From contig NZ_CP030848.1 of the NCBI RefSeq assembly GCF_008274825.1, positions 1,116,001 through 1,180,000 of the forward strand: a stretch of 64,000 nt of DNA. The letters run 5' to 3'. Both the position numbers and the translations under genes were made by a program. The notes beneath the pieces are model-generated. The model saw nothing but the letters and a program-made list of their open reading frames with translations. It did no database searches and was not told where the DNA came from. This document shows, one piece after another, positions 42,400-51,179 of the stretch. The stretch is from Sphingobacterium hotanense (GTDB lineage Bacteria; Bacteroidota; Bacteroidia; Sphingobacteriales; Sphingobacteriaceae). Within the stretch, counting starts at the first letter, position 1, and every line of letters begins with the position of its first letter.

Positions 42400-42570
42400 G
42401 TATTACCTAACGGAAGCGTTAGGATGAATAAGGCAGGTTGAACATTATTTTGAAGTAGTCGTTAAGGACTTTTCCTGGTATCTGTGCCTACCTTATTCAT
42501 TGCCTAAGGCCAAACTAGAATAGTTTTATTATCAAAGGTACTTCAAAGGTACTAGGTAACGGGCAATTTT
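42400..42570 (+). ncRNA. Candidate bridge RNA of the IS110 element
   Basis: The region is structured and noncoding. A 5' hairpin CCTAACG/CGTTAGG (42406-42423) is followed by a 10-bp stem (42424-42433 with 42491-42500) enclosing a large loop, then a second loop region (42501-42565). In the first loop TTGAAC (42438-42443) equals the left target and TTTCCTGGTAT (42471-42481) is complementary to the right junction. In the second, CTAGAATA (42515-42522) equals the right element end, and CAAAGGTA (42533-42540, repeated at 42544-42551) is complementary to the joined ends TA-CC-TTTG. The polarity of all four matches the published IS621 arrangement. Exact RNA ends are unknown. Confidence 0.7.
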
Positions 42571-42599
42571 TCAATCATTTACATTAAAAAGTTTAGATC

Positions 42600-43592
42600 A
42601 TGAAAAAAGATCGTATTACCTTAGGTGTCGACGTTTCTAAGAAGACATTGGACATCTGCCATTGGGGCACACATGATTTCATTAAGATCGAGAACAACAG
42701 TTCGGGATTTAAGCAATTGGCAAAGTGGATGCGAGGGAAAGGTTTTGTATCAAGCCAAGTCTTCTTTATCATGGAATATACTGGTGGATATGAATATAGA
42801 TTCCTGCAGTATTGCGAGTCAAAAGGTCTTTCGTATACACGCAAATCTGGTCTAGAGATCAAGAAGTCGATGGGCATGGTCCGTGGCAAGAGCGATAAGC
42901 AAGACTCCTTTAGGATTGCCCAGTATGGGGAAGAAAAGGCTTATATGCTCGAACCAAGCGGTAAATTGAATTCTACAATATTTGATCTTAAGCAGCTGAT
43001 CTCCTTTCGTAAACGTCTAGTGAGAGAGATGGCCGGTTACAAAGCGAGCAGCTCTGAGCGCAAGGCGATGTACGGGAAAGACGCAGGGAAGGTGATCCTG
43101 AAGGTCAGTAAAACAATGATAGATGTTTATAAGAAAGAGATCTACAGAGTAGAACGAGAAATCTTACAGCTCATCGAAAGCGATGAATCGCTCAACAGGA
43201 ACTATCAGATCCTCAAAAGCGTCAAAGGGATAGGCCCGGTCAATGCCTGGATGACGATCGTTTATACGGAGAATTTCAAGGCTTTTACCGGTCCCCGAAA
43301 ATACGCTGTCTATGCCGGTGTGATACCATTTGAGCACACTTCCGGGACCAGTATTCGCGGTCGAAAGCGAGTCTCGCATATGGCCAACAAGGCCATAAAG
43401 CAGGAGTTGAACCAAGCGGCAAAGATTGCCATTACACATGACAAGACGCTCCGAGAATATGCGCAACGGAAGCTCACAACCAAAGCTTACCCGTTGGTCT
43501 TGAACAATGTGAAATTCAAGCTGATTTTGATCATGTTTTCCTTGATCGGACGACAGGAGATGTATCGGGAAGATTATCATTATGCAGCGTGA
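42600..43592 (+). CDS. IS110 family transposase (DEDD recombinase)
   Basis: A 330-residue, full-length recombinase. The N-terminal RuvC-like DEDD domain has Asp11 (GVDVSKKTLD), Glu59 (MEYTGGYE), Asp99 and Asp102 (GKSDKQD). A coiled linker follows, then the C-terminal Tnp domain with the helix-hairpin-helix-like SVKGIGPVNAW near 207 and the serine-bearing HTSGTSIRG (Ser248 or Ser251) expected to be nucleophilic. In this family the enzyme works with an RNA from the noncoding end of the element. The frame is intact, so the element may be active. The ATG at 42600 follows an AT-rich leader. Confidence 0.93.
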   Translation: MKKDRITLGVDVSKKTLDICHWGTHDFIKIENNSSGFKQLAKWMRGKGFVSSQVFFIMEYTGGYEYRFLQYCESKGLSYTRKSGLEIKKSMGMVRGKSDKQDSFRIAQYGEEKAYMLEPSGKLNSTIFDLKQLISFRKRLVREMAGYKASSSERKAMYGKDAGKVILKVSKTMIDVYKKEIYRVEREILQLIESDESLNRNYQILKSVKGIGPVNAWMTIVYTENFKAFTGPRKYAVYAGVIPFEHTSGTSIRGRKRVSHMANKAIKQELNQAAKIAITHDKTLREYAQRKLTTKAYPLVLNNVKFKLILIMFSLIGRQEMYREDYHYAA

Positions 43593-43639
43593 TAGAAAAA
43601 ATATTAAAGAAAATTTGCATATGTCAAAAACCTAGAATA

Positions 43640-43906
43640 CCAGGAAAGGAAGGATTCAAGGATGGACAGGATCATGTATAGTGTTGGATGATGGTCTAGG
43701 CTTCGTGCGTTAAAGGAGACGTTTAGTGAAACGTCTCTACGCATTGGCGTCCAATTGGCTTCTATACAATTTTGTAATATATAGGCGGTATTCATAACGA
43801 ACCGCGTAGAGACGTTTCACTAAACGTCTCCTAGATAATATGCTGTCCATTCCTTCATCGGACGCTATACCCGATCCTGTCCATCCTTGCATCCTTCCTT
43901 TCCTGG
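43640..43906. repeat. 267-bp palindrome with 34-bp arms
   Basis: The arms 43640-43673 and 43873-43906 are inverted repeats matching at 33 of 34 positions (they include CCAGGAAAGGAAGGAT and GGACAGGATC). The left arm begins exactly at the IS110 insertion point. The inner palindrome at 43714-43832 is nested inside. Confidence 0.85.
43714..43832. repeat. 119-bp palindromic element, copy 2
   Basis: The 29-bp arms (43714-43742 and 43804-43832) are perfectly inverted and identical to those at 1317-1434. The central 61 bases differ from copy 1 at only a few positions and by one base in length. Each arm also folds alone as a 9-bp hairpin. Confidence 0.85.
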
Positions 43907-43919
43907 TTCAGAAATAGTT

Positions 43920-44075
43920 GTTAGTACTTAGTATAAAGACCTATGGCGTAATATCCCGCTCATCCTTACATCCTTTCTTTCCTGGTTCAGAAAAAGTATT
44001 TAGTAGTTAGTACTTAGTATAAAGACCGATGGCGTGATATCCTGTCCATCCTTGCATCCTTCCTTTCCTGGTTCA
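43920..44075. repeat. 70-bp tandem direct repeat
   Basis: Unit 1 at 43920-43989 and unit 2 at 44006-44075 are each 70 bases, starting GTTAGTACTTAGTATAAAG and ending TTTCCTGGTTCA. They differ at only a few positions, with a 16-base spacer. Each unit ends with an inverted B arm of the dispersed repeat. Confidence 0.75.
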
Positions 44076-44162
44076 AAGACAATGTCTTAAATCTAACATC
44101 TAATCTCTATAGCCGCCATAGGTCTAACTACTAAATACTAAATACTAACTACTCCCCATTCA

Positions 44163-44204
44163 AACCCCAATTAAACCCGCTCCAGAGCGGGTTTGATTGG
44201 GGTT
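44163..44204. repeat. AACCCC/AAACCC palindrome, copy 2
   Basis: The outer stem AACCCCAAT / ATTGGGGTT (44163-44171, 44196-44204) and inner stem AAACCCGCT / AGCGGGTTT (44173-44181, 44186-44194) form one long hairpin with a CCAG loop. It has the same position in the repeat island and a similar design to 19346-19389, with different stem bases. Confidence 0.65.
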
Positions 44205-44440
44205 AATATTGGGTTTAGAATGGCTTTGACTTGAGCTTGTTTTATCTTCTCCCACTTTCAGCCACTTTGTTCCTATTTTTCTAATTTTTTATGGAAAACC
44301 TTCCATTATTCCTTCCTTAGTCGATGGTTTTCAATCGATTTGATACATTTTTTAATTTATTGTAATTCAATATAATCCTTTGATTTTGTTGCGCTAGAGG
44401 CTGTTTTTGTAGTCGTATTATGATGTGGAAAACTTTTTTG

Positions 44441-44482
44441 TGGGGGATTGTGGGAGATTGTGGGGGAAAGTGTCTACTTTTA
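44441..44482 (+). promoter_or_regulatory. mraZ operator (three TGGGN boxes) and promoter of the dcw cluster
   Basis: TGGGG (44441-44445), TGGGA (44451-44455) and TGGGG (44461-44465) are spaced by exactly 5 bases each time, the arrangement described for E. coli MraZ binding. A -7-like element TACTTTTA follows at 44475-44482, one base off consensus, so bound MraZ would cover the region upstream of the -7 box and could repress its own cluster. Confidence 0.7.
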
Positions 44483-44510
44483 CATTAAAATTAGTGTAGA
44501 CGTATACTGA

Positions 44511-44984
44511 ATGAATCAATTAATCGGAGAATTCGAATGTAAGCTAGACACCAAAGGAAGAATGGTGGTTCCAGCTTCGCTTAAACGGCAGCTGCCGGAA
44601 GCGGAGAGGGAAGGGCTTGTCGTGAACCGAGGTTTTGAGAAGAATTTGGTGATTTACACGAGGGAGGAATGGAATAAGAAGATGGCGCAGCTGGCGAAGC
44701 TGAACCAATATAATGCGAAGAACAGAAACTTCATTCGTCAATTTATGCGTGGTGCAACGGAATTGTCTTTGGACTCTGCGGGCCGTGTGTTATTGCCGAA
44801 GGGTTTGTTAGAGTACGCAGGTATTCAAGCGGATGTTGTTCTAGCATGTCAGTTTGATAAGATTGAAGTGTGGTCGAAAGCAGAATACGATGCGATTATG
44901 GATGCGGATATGGGCGATGATTTTGCTGCACTAGCGGAAGACGTTATGGGTGGATTTGATTTCGGAGGGATGGAGAATGAGTAA
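44511..44984 (+). CDS. mraZ: Transcriptional regulator MraZ
   Basis: A 157-residue protein with two AbrB-like MraZ domains, each with the D-x-K/A-GR signature (LDTKGRMVVP near residue 12 and LDSAGRVLLP near 85). MraZ forms ring oligomers and controls the division and cell wall cluster that it heads. Three TGGGN boxes upstream support autoregulation. Its stop overlaps the rsmH start in ATGAGTAA. Confidence 0.96.
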   Translation: MNQLIGEFECKLDTKGRMVVPASLKRQLPEAEREGLVVNRGFEKNLVIYTREEWNKKMAQLAKLNQYNAKNRNFIRQFMRGATELSLDSAGRVLLPKGLLEYAGIQADVVLACQFDKIEVWSKAEYDAIMDADMGDDFAALAEDVMGGFDFGGMENE

Positions 44985-45888
44985 CGAAATCGGCTACCAC
45001 GTACCAGTGATGCTCCAGGAGTGTATTGATGCACTTGCTATAAAGCCAGACGGGATTTATGTAGATGTGACCTTCGGTGGAGGTGGACACTCAAAAGAAA
45101 TATTGAAACACTTAGGGCCAAAGGGTCGTTTGATCGCATTTGATCAGGATCCGGATGCTGTTAAGAATGCTTTGGATGATCCTCGTTTCACGTTGATCCA
45201 TCAAAACTTTAGGTTCTTAAAAAATTATTTGCGTTTAGAGGGAATTCGTGCCGTTGATGGCATCTTAGCCGATTTAGGCGTTTCCTCACATCAGTTCGAT
45301 GATGCTGACCGCGGTTTCTCGATTCGCTTTGATGCGGATTTGGATATGCGGATGGATCAGGTTTCGGACTTAGATGCGCGCAAGGTATTGAGTACCTACG
45401 CTGAAGAGGATTTGCATCGCATCTTCGGGATGTATGGTGAAATCATCAATGCGAAGACTTTAGCAAAAACAATCGTTACTGCTCGTTTAAATCAAGAGAT
45501 CAATACGGTTGCTGAACTAAAAGAGGTGATCAAGAAATTAGTTCCGAAAGGTAAAGAACATAAATACCATGCGCAGGTATTTCAGGCTTTACGTATCGAA
45601 GTAAATAAAGAGTTAGAAGCCCTACAGGAGTTTTTGGAACAGACGGTTGGGGTTTTGAAAGAGTCCGGACGATTGGTGGTGATGTCTTACCATTCTTTAG
45701 AAGATAGATTGGTTAAGAATTTCATGGCGAAGGGTAAGTTCAAAGGAGAGGTGGAGAAGGATTTTTTCGGGAATGAGATCAAACCATTTAAAGTAATCAG
45801 CCGGAAGGCTATTGTGGCGAATGAAGAAGAGTTGGCGAGAAACAACAGAGCGCGCAGTGCGAAATTGCGTATAGCAGAAAAGGTGTAA
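44977..45888 (+). CDS. rsmH: 16S rRNA (cytosine(1402)-N(4))-methyltransferase RsmH
   Basis: A 303-residue methyltransferase that makes m4C1402 in the P site of 16S rRNA. YHVPVMLQECIDAL opens the protein, DVTFGGGGHSKEIL is the SAM motif, and DGILADLGVSSHQFDDADRGFS and YHSLEDRLVK are further signatures. I take the ATG at 44977, which overlaps the mraZ stop by 8 bases, rather than the in-frame ATG at 44950, because the family starts at this point. Confidence 0.97.
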   Translation: MSNEIGYHVPVMLQECIDALAIKPDGIYVDVTFGGGGHSKEILKHLGPKGRLIAFDQDPDAVKNALDDPRFTLIHQNFRFLKNYLRLEGIRAVDGILADLGVSSHQFDDADRGFSIRFDADLDMRMDQVSDLDARKVLSTYAEEDLHRIFGMYGEIINAKTLAKTIVTARLNQEINTVAELKEVIKKLVPKGKEHKYHAQVFQALRIEVNKELEALQEFLEQTVGVLKESGRLVVMSYHSLEDRLVKNFMAKGKFKGEVEKDFFGNEIKPFKVISRKAIVANEEELARNNRARSAKLRIAEKV

Positions 45889-45907
45889 TTGAAGCAAAGA
45901 CTAGCGA

Positions 45908-46318
45908 ATGGCGAGGAATACGATAAAAAATAAAGAGCTAAGCGAGGAAGTGCAAGAGGAGATGTCTGATGCTTTGGAAGAAAAGGTGGAAGAGACGGAA
46001 GATTTCCTGAAGTCCATTTTCTCCCAAAAGAAGCTCTCTACTTATCTCGTTGCCAAGAACCTACCGTTCGTGGCTTTTTTGGCCTTGTTGGGTTTGCTTT
46101 ACATTTCAAACCGACACCTTGCGGAGAATACGGTTCGTCGAATCGACCGCCTAGGGAAAGAGGTGAAAGAGTTGAGTTGGGATTATAAATCGTTGAATGC
46201 CGAGTTGATGAAATTAACGACGCAGACAGAAATAGCGAAACGTGCGGATACATTAGGTCTGAAGGAAAGAACCGAACCGCCGATCAAATTGCAAGTAGTA
46301 AAAGAAGTTAAACAGTAA
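45908..46318 (+). CDS. ftsL: FtsL-like cell division protein
   Basis: A 136-residue bitopic protein. An acidic cytoplasmic N-terminus of about 50 residues is followed by one membrane helix (LPFVAFLALLGLLYISN) and a periplasmic coiled coil (ENTVRRIDRLGKEVKELSWD). Position between rsmH and ftsI is the normal place for ftsL. In the divisome FtsL works with FtsB and FtsQ to activate FtsWI. Sequence conservation is low, so the name rests on topology and synteny. Confidence 0.85.
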   Translation: MARNTIKNKELSEEVQEEMSDALEEKVEETEDFLKSIFSQKKLSTYLVAKNLPFVAFLALLGLLYISNRHLAENTVRRIDRLGKEVKELSWDYKSLNAELMKLTTQTEIAKRADTLGLKERTEPPIKLQVVKEVKQ

Positions 46319-46334
46319 ATACAAGAACCATTAC

Positions 46335-48461
46335 ATGAATATTAGGAAATCCATATTGATTAGGGTGTACCTGGCGTTCGGGCTAATGGTATTTGGTGCC
46401 CTATTGGTTTTCGGGAAGCTCTTGCATTTACAGTATGTGGACGGTGACCGTTGGAGAGCGATCGCTGATAGTTTGACAATTCGCGAGCGTGTTGTTGAAG
46501 CTGCACGTGGAAACATCTATTCAAACGATGGTAGCTTATTAGCAACCTCGGTGCCTGAGTACGACATTCGTTTTGATGCGATGGCGATTCCTGCTGAAGA
46601 GAACGATGTTTTTAACGCTCGTGTAGACTCCTTGGCAATTCAACTATCAAAATTCTTCGGTGATAAATCGTCCAGACAATATTTGGGACAATTGAAAGAA
46701 GCGCGCGCCAAGAAACAGCGCTATTTGTTGATCAAGCGTGCGGTCTCGCATCAACAGTTAAAAGCATTAAAGCAATTTCCTTTATTAAAAGGGTTCAAAG
46801 AAAATAAGAAACGCTACTCAAGTAGCTTAATAGCAGTGCGCGAGAATAAGCGCATTTTGCCGTTTACTAATCTTGCGGCTCGTACCATAGGTTACAAAAA
46901 TACCAAAGGCGACACCGTTCGTGTCGGCTTAGAGGGTGCTTATGGCGATTATATCGAAGGGCGCAGCGGTGTACAATTAATGCAGCGTATCGCAGGCGGT
47001 GTCTGGATTCCGGTGAATAGAGAGATGGAAGTTGCTCCGACGGATGGTTCAGATATTATCGCAACCATCGATGTCAATATGCAGGACATGGCGCAACGTG
47101 CATTGGAGAAGCAATTGATCCAAAGTAACGCTGATAACGGTTGTGTGATCCTTATGGAAGTGAATACAGGTGAGGTTCGCGCGATTGCGAATTTCACACG
47201 TGATACCGAAGGCGTTTATAGAGAGAAATTTAATTATGCAATTGCGCAGGGTGCGGATCCAGGTTCGACTTTTAAGATTGCATCTTATTTGGTGGCGTTG
47301 GATGATGGCGTGATCGACACGAATACTATTGTAGATATTGGCAACGGTACGTATAAAGTGCCGAGCCATACGATTCGCGATTCGCATCCGCCGAAGAAAT
47401 CTAAAGTTACCGCAAAAGAAGCATTCGAAGAGTCTTCGAATGTGGGTGTTGCCAAGTTGATCAATCAGCATTATGGTAGCAACCCTGCAAAATATACAGG
47501 TAAGCTGCATAAATGGGGCTTGAACGATCCACTAGGTTTGCAGATTCCAGGAGAAGGTAAGCCTTGGGTTAAGATGCCGGATAGCCGCTCATGGAGCAAA
47601 TTGTCTTTAGTGCAGATGGCTTACGGCTACGAATTGAAATTGACTCCGTTACAGACACTGACGTTGGTGAATGGCGTAGCGAACAATGGGCGTTTATTGG
47701 CTCCCTTATTCGTTAAAGAAATCCAGCATTTAGGAAATACCGTGCAAAAGTTTGATGCACGCGTCATTAATAAACAAATGGCATCGGAAGATGCTATCCG
47801 CAAGATGCAGAAGATGATGGAAGGTGTAATGGTGGAGGGAACAGGAAAGCGCTTGCGTAGTCCGTTGTACAGTTCAGCGGGTAAAACCGGTACTGCGCAG
47901 ATGGCGGACGGCTCAAGGGGATATGGCGCTCGTCGTTATCAATCATCTTTCGTTGGTTACTTCCCTGCGGAGAATCCGAAGTATTCGATGATCGTCGTGA
48001 TCCGTAACCCAAGAAATGGTTATTACGGTGGGTCAGTTGCCGGTCCGGTATTTCGTGAGTTAGCAGACATGGTTTATGCGAATGACCTGTCTTTACATAG
48101 CACATTAGACAAGCGTCAGGTAAATTTTAAAGGAGCGAAAGTTCCATATACATTGAGAGGTTCGAAAGATGCCACAGCAAAGGTTTATCAGATGTTGGGT
48201 ATTCAGTCCGTGAACTGGAATGCGATAGTTCAATCGGATTCAGGAGCGAACAGCACCAACGCTTTGCCATTTACGAGCGCAGAGTTTAAAGAAGGGGTTG
48301 TTCCGGATGTAAAAGGTATGGGCTTAGTGGATGCCATCTTTGCGATGGAGAATGCAGGCTTCAAGACCACTGTACGTGGAAAAGGAAAAGTTTTTAATCA
48401 GTCATTAGCTGCCGGACAGCGTTTGAAGTCGGGTACTAAGGTGTTAATTGAATTACACTAA
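46335..48461 (+). CDS. ftsI: Septal peptidoglycan transpeptidase FtsI (PBP3) with C-terminal PASTA domain
   Basis: A 708-residue class B penicillin-binding protein. It has an N-terminal membrane anchor (about 8-30), a pedestal domain, and a transpeptidase domain with the active-site Ser311 in STFK, SSN at 367-369 and KTGT at 517-520. A PASTA domain (about 643-708, VVPDVKGMGLVDAIFAMENAG) completes it. It cross-links septal peptidoglycan together with FtsW in the periplasm. The PASTA unit makes it resemble SpoVD/PBP2x types more than E. coli FtsI. It lies 16 bases after ftsL and 1 base before murE. Confidence 0.95.
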   Translation: MNIRKSILIRVYLAFGLMVFGALLVFGKLLHLQYVDGDRWRAIADSLTIRERVVEAARGNIYSNDGSLLATSVPEYDIRFDAMAIPAEENDVFNARVDSLAIQLSKFFGDKSSRQYLGQLKEARAKKQRYLLIKRAVSHQQLKALKQFPLLKGFKENKKRYSSSLIAVRENKRILPFTNLAARTIGYKNTKGDTVRVGLEGAYGDYIEGRSGVQLMQRIAGGVWIPVNREMEVAPTDGSDIIATIDVNMQDMAQRALEKQLIQSNADNGCVILMEVNTGEVRAIANFTRDTEGVYREKFNYAIAQGADPGSTFKIASYLVALDDGVIDTNTIVDIGNGTYKVPSHTIRDSHPPKKSKVTAKEAFEESSNVGVAKLINQHYGSNPAKYTGKLHKWGLNDPLGLQIPGEGKPWVKMPDSRSWSKLSLVQMAYGYELKLTPLQTLTLVNGVANNGRLLAPLFVKEIQHLGNTVQKFDARVINKQMASEDAIRKMQKMMEGVMVEGTGKRLRSPLYSSAGKTGTAQMADGSRGYGARRYQSSFVGYFPAENPKYSMIVVIRNPRNGYYGGSVAGPVFRELADMVYANDLSLHSTLDKRQVNFKGAKVPYTLRGSKDATAKVYQMLGIQSVNWNAIVQSDSGANSTNALPFTSAEFKEGVVPDVKGMGLVDAIFAMENAGFKTTVRGKGKVFNQSLAAGQRLKSGTKVLIELH

Positions 48462-48462
48462 T

Positions 48463-49920
48463 ATGTTGTTAAAAGAATTGTTACATGCTATCCCGGTAAA
48501 GGATTACCAAGGCACTCTCGATGCAGAGGTGACTTCGGTATGTCTGGACTCTAGAAAAGCACAGGCAGGTTCTGCCTTTGTAGCGGTTCGTGGGCATCAA
48601 ACGGATGGTCATTTGTTTATCGCAAAGGCTGTCGAGTTAGGTGCAAGCGTGGTGTTATTGGAAGAATATCCTGCTGAAATTTCAGAGGGAGTAACCTATA
48701 TATTGGTTGATGATTCTTCATTTGCGCTAGGTGTTTTTGCAGCGAATTTTTATGGTAATCCATCCAAAGATTTAAAATTAGTAGGGGTTACAGGCACTAA
48801 TGGTAAGACGACGGTGGCGACATTGTTATTCAATCTTTTCACGAAGTTGGGCTACCATGTTGGATTGTTATCAACGGTTCAAAATCAGATCGGCGATCGC
48901 ATTGTTCCTGCTACACATACGACACCAGATCCGATTTCTTTGAACGCATTATTGCGTGAGATGTTGGATGATGGTTGCGACTATTGTTTCATGGAAGTGA
49001 GCTCGCATGCCGTTGTTCAGCAACGCATTGCTGGATTACGCTTTGCGGGTGGGATTTTCACGAATATCACACATGACCACTTAGATTTTCACGGCACTTT
49101 TGCCAACTATATCAAGGCAAAGAAGAAGTTCTTTGACGATTTAGATCGCTACGCTTTCGCATTGACGAATATCGATGATAAGAACGGTGTAGTGATGCTT
49201 CAAAATACATTTGCGCATCGTAAGACTTATGGTCTGCATCAGATGGCTGATTTCAAGGCTAAGATTTTGGAAAGCCATTTAGATGGGATGTTGCTGCAGA
49301 TTGATAGTCAAGAGCTATGGGTTAAGTTGGTTGGGCATTTCAATGCCTACAATTTATTAGCGGTATATGGCGCTGCCATTTTATTGGAGCAGGAAACCAT
49401 GAAGGTTCTGACTGCTTTGAGCGAGATTTCGGGTGCAGAGGGACGATTTGAAACGGTACGTTCGAACAATGGGATTGTTGCTATCGTGGATTATGCCCAT
49501 ACGCCGGATGCAGTTGAGAATGTGCTGGAAACGATTCTTGATTTAAGAAAGCAAGGTCAACAGGTATTAACGGTATTAGGCTGTGGTGGTGACCGTGATA
49601 AAACAAAGCGCCCGGAGATGGCGGAAGTTGCCGCTCGATTGAGCGACAAGGTGATATTGACGTCGGATAATCCGCGTTCAGAAGATCCGGTACAGATCAT
49701 CAGAGATATGGAAGCTGGCTTGCCGGCGGAGAAGAAGAAGAACGTATTCTCGATTACCGATCGTAGAGAAGCGATTCGTGCGGCGGTTCACTTAGCACAA
49801 CCGGGAGATGTTATCCTTGTTGCAGGCAAAGGGCACGAGAAGTATCAAGAGATCAAGGGCGTGAAGAATCACTTCGACGATCGTGAGGAATTAGAAAATA
49901 TATTTAACGAGATCAATTAG
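48463..49920 (+). CDS. murE: UDP-N-acetylmuramoyl-L-alanyl-D-glutamate--2,6-diaminopimelate ligase
   Basis: A 485-residue Mur ligase adding meso-diaminopimelate to the stem peptide in the cytosol. The ATP motif [16 protein letters not shown] is near residue 110, and SDNPRSEDP near 405 carries the DNPR signature for DAP rather than lysine. The start at ATG 48463, one base after the ftsI stop codon, is preferred over an in-frame TTG at 48448. murF does not follow, as in many Bacteroidota. Confidence 0.97.
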   Translation: MLLKELLHAIPVKDYQGTLDAEVTSVCLDSRKAQAGSAFVAVRGHQTDGHLFIAKAVELGASVVLLEEYPAEISEGVTYILVDDSSFALGVFAANFYGNPSKDLKLVGVTGTNGKTTVATLLFNLFTKLGYHVGLLSTVQNQIGDRIVPATHTTPDPISLNALLREMLDDGCDYCFMEVSSHAVVQQRIAGLRFAGGIFTNITHDHLDFHGTFANYIKAKKKFFDDLDRYAFALTNIDDKNGVVMLQNTFAHRKTYGLHQMADFKAKILESHLDGMLLQIDSQELWVKLVGHFNAYNLLAVYGAAILLEQETMKVLTALSEISGAEGRFETVRSNNGIVAIVDYAHTPDAVENVLETILDLRKQGQQVLTVLGCGGDRDKTKRPEMAEVAARLSDKVILTSDNPRSEDPVQIIRDMEAGLPAEKKKNVFSITDRREAIRAAVHLAQPGDVILVAGKGHEKYQEIKGVKNHFDDREELENIFNEIN

Positions 49921-49925
49921 AGAGG

Positions 49926-51170
49926 ATGTTATATTATTTATTTACTTGGCTTAATGAACATGTTCATATCCCGGGAGCTGGATTGTTCCAGTATATCTCA
50001 TTCCGGACGGCCATGGCAGTTATTGTTTCGTTAATTATCACGACGGTATTCGGTAGTCGTTTGATTCGTTTGCTTCATCAGAAGCAAGTAGGCGAAACGA
50101 TTCGTGATTTAGGTTTGGAGGGCGAGAAGAAGAAGCAAGGAACACCGACGATGGGTGGATTGATCATTATCGCAGGTATCCTTATCCCAACCTTACTGTT
50201 CGCGAAGCTAGATAATATCTATGTCATCTTAATGATCATCACGACGGTATGGATGGGGGCGATTGGATTCTTGGATGATTATATCAAAGTATTCCGTAAG
50301 AATAAAGAAGGATTAGCGGGACGTTTTAAAGTAATCGGTCAGATTGGTCTTGGGGTTTTGATTGCGATCACCATGTATTTCCATCCGGATATCGTGGTTC
50401 GTCAGCAAGTGACCAACCCGACTTCTTCGAAACCGGTGGAGGTGGTTATCAACCCATCAACTGGCGAAAAGATTTATGCGGAGAATGTGAAGTCGACCAA
50501 GACGAATATTCCATTTTATAAGAATAATGAGTTTGACTATGCGAAAGTCTTAGACTTTTTGGGTGTGAATAACCCTTGGGCGACTTTCATGGTTTTCTTA
50601 GTTGTGGTCGTATTTATTGTTACGGCGGTTTCGAATGGGGCCAATATAACGGATGGGATAGACGGGCTAGCCACGGGGACCTCGGCAATTATGGGGATTA
50701 CTCTGGCGATTTTAGCCTATGTATCGGGTAACATTATTTTCTCGGACTATTTGAACATCATGTACATTCCGAACTCGAGTGAGTTGGTAATTTTTGCCGG
50801 TGCCTTTATCGGTGCATGTACAGGTTTCCTTTGGTACAATGCTTATCCTGCTCAGGTTTTCATGGGCGATACAGGAAGTTTGGCCATCGGCGGTATCATT
50901 GCTGCTTTTGCGATCCTGATCCGTAAGGAGCTTTTGATTCCGGTATTATGTGGGGTCTTCCTGATTGAGAATCTATCGGTAATTCTTCAGGTGTCCTATT
51001 TCAAGTTCACGAAGAAGAAATATGGTGAGGGTAGACGTATCTTTTTGATGTCCCCATTACATCACCACTACCAGAAGAAAGGATATCATGAATCGAAGAT
51101 CGTGACGCGTTTCGTCATTCTGTCGATTATCCTCGCGATTTTGACCATAGTTACATTGAAAGTTAGATAA
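49926..51170 (+). CDS. mraY: Phospho-N-acetylmuramoyl-pentapeptide-transferase
   Basis: A 414-residue inner-membrane enzyme that transfers phospho-MurNAc-pentapeptide to undecaprenyl phosphate to give lipid [10 protein letters not shown], the catalytic [31 protein letters not shown] and [11 protein letters not shown] are diagnostic, and [11 protein letters not shown] is near the C-terminus. It is about 50 residues longer than the E. coli enzyme because of an insertion around residues 158-210 (polar, between helices), a feature of Bacteroidota MraY. Confidence 0.97.
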   Translation: MLYYLFTWLNEHVHIPGAGLFQYISFRTAMAVIVSLIITTVFGSRLIRLLHQKQVGETIRDLGLEGEKKKQGTPTMGGLIIIAGILIPTLLFAKLDNIYVILMIITTVWMGAIGFLDDYIKVFRKNKEGLAGRFKVIGQIGLGVLIAITMYFHPDIVVRQQVTNPTSSKPVEVVINPSTGEKIYAENVKSTKTNIPFYKNNEFDYAKVLDFLGVNNPWATFMVFLVVVVFIVTAVSNGANITDGIDGLATGTSAIMGITLAILAYVSGNIIFSDYLNIMYIPNSSELVIFAGAFIGACTGFLWYNAYPAQVFMGDTGSLAIGGIIAAFAILIRKELLIPVLCGVFLIENLSVILQVSYFKFTKKKYGEGRRIFLMSPLHHHYQKKGYHESKIVTRFVILSIILAILTIVTLKVR

Positions 51171-51179
51171 AATAAGAAG

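Larger units (their letters stand above)
42345..43641 (+). mobile_element. IS110-family insertion sequence inserted in the dispersed GAACC/AGGAAAGG repeat
   Basis: The element is about 1.3 kb, counting one copy of a CC core dinucleotide. Left junction: TTTTGAA-CC-TTTGG (core 42343-42344). Right junction: CTAGAATA-CC-AGGAAAGG (core 43640-43641). Removing the element restores GAACCAGGAAAGGAAGG, the consensus of the repeat found elsewhere in the window. There are no terminal inverted repeats or target duplication beyond the core, as is usual for IS110. A long noncoding left end precedes the transposase and only about 50 bases follow it. The left boundary is less certain than the right. Confidence 0.75.
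43593..44440. repeat. Intergenic repeat island 4 (right of the IS110 element)
   Basis: About 850 bases without a credible gene. They contain a large palindrome (43640-43906), the second 119-bp element (43714-43832), a 70-bp tandem direct repeat (43920-44075), an AT-rich module (44085-44155) and a GGGTTT palindrome (44163-44204). After about 44215 the DNA is ordinary AT-rich spacer up to the mraZ control region. Confidence 0.75.

Noticed and set aside
42345..43641. IS1111-type element (RNA in the 3' end, subterminal inverted repeats)
   Set aside because: The structured noncoding segment lies upstream of the transposase and only about 50 bases follow it, which is the IS110-group layout.
43593..44160. 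CRISPR array, suggested by repeated TTCCTTTCCTGG words
   Set aside because: Repeats are inverted and irregularly spaced, spacers are themselves repeated, and no cas gene is present.
47049..47510. Minus-strand frame of 153 codons inside ftsI
   Set aside because: Shadow frame; the plus-strand protein carries all transpeptidase motifs.
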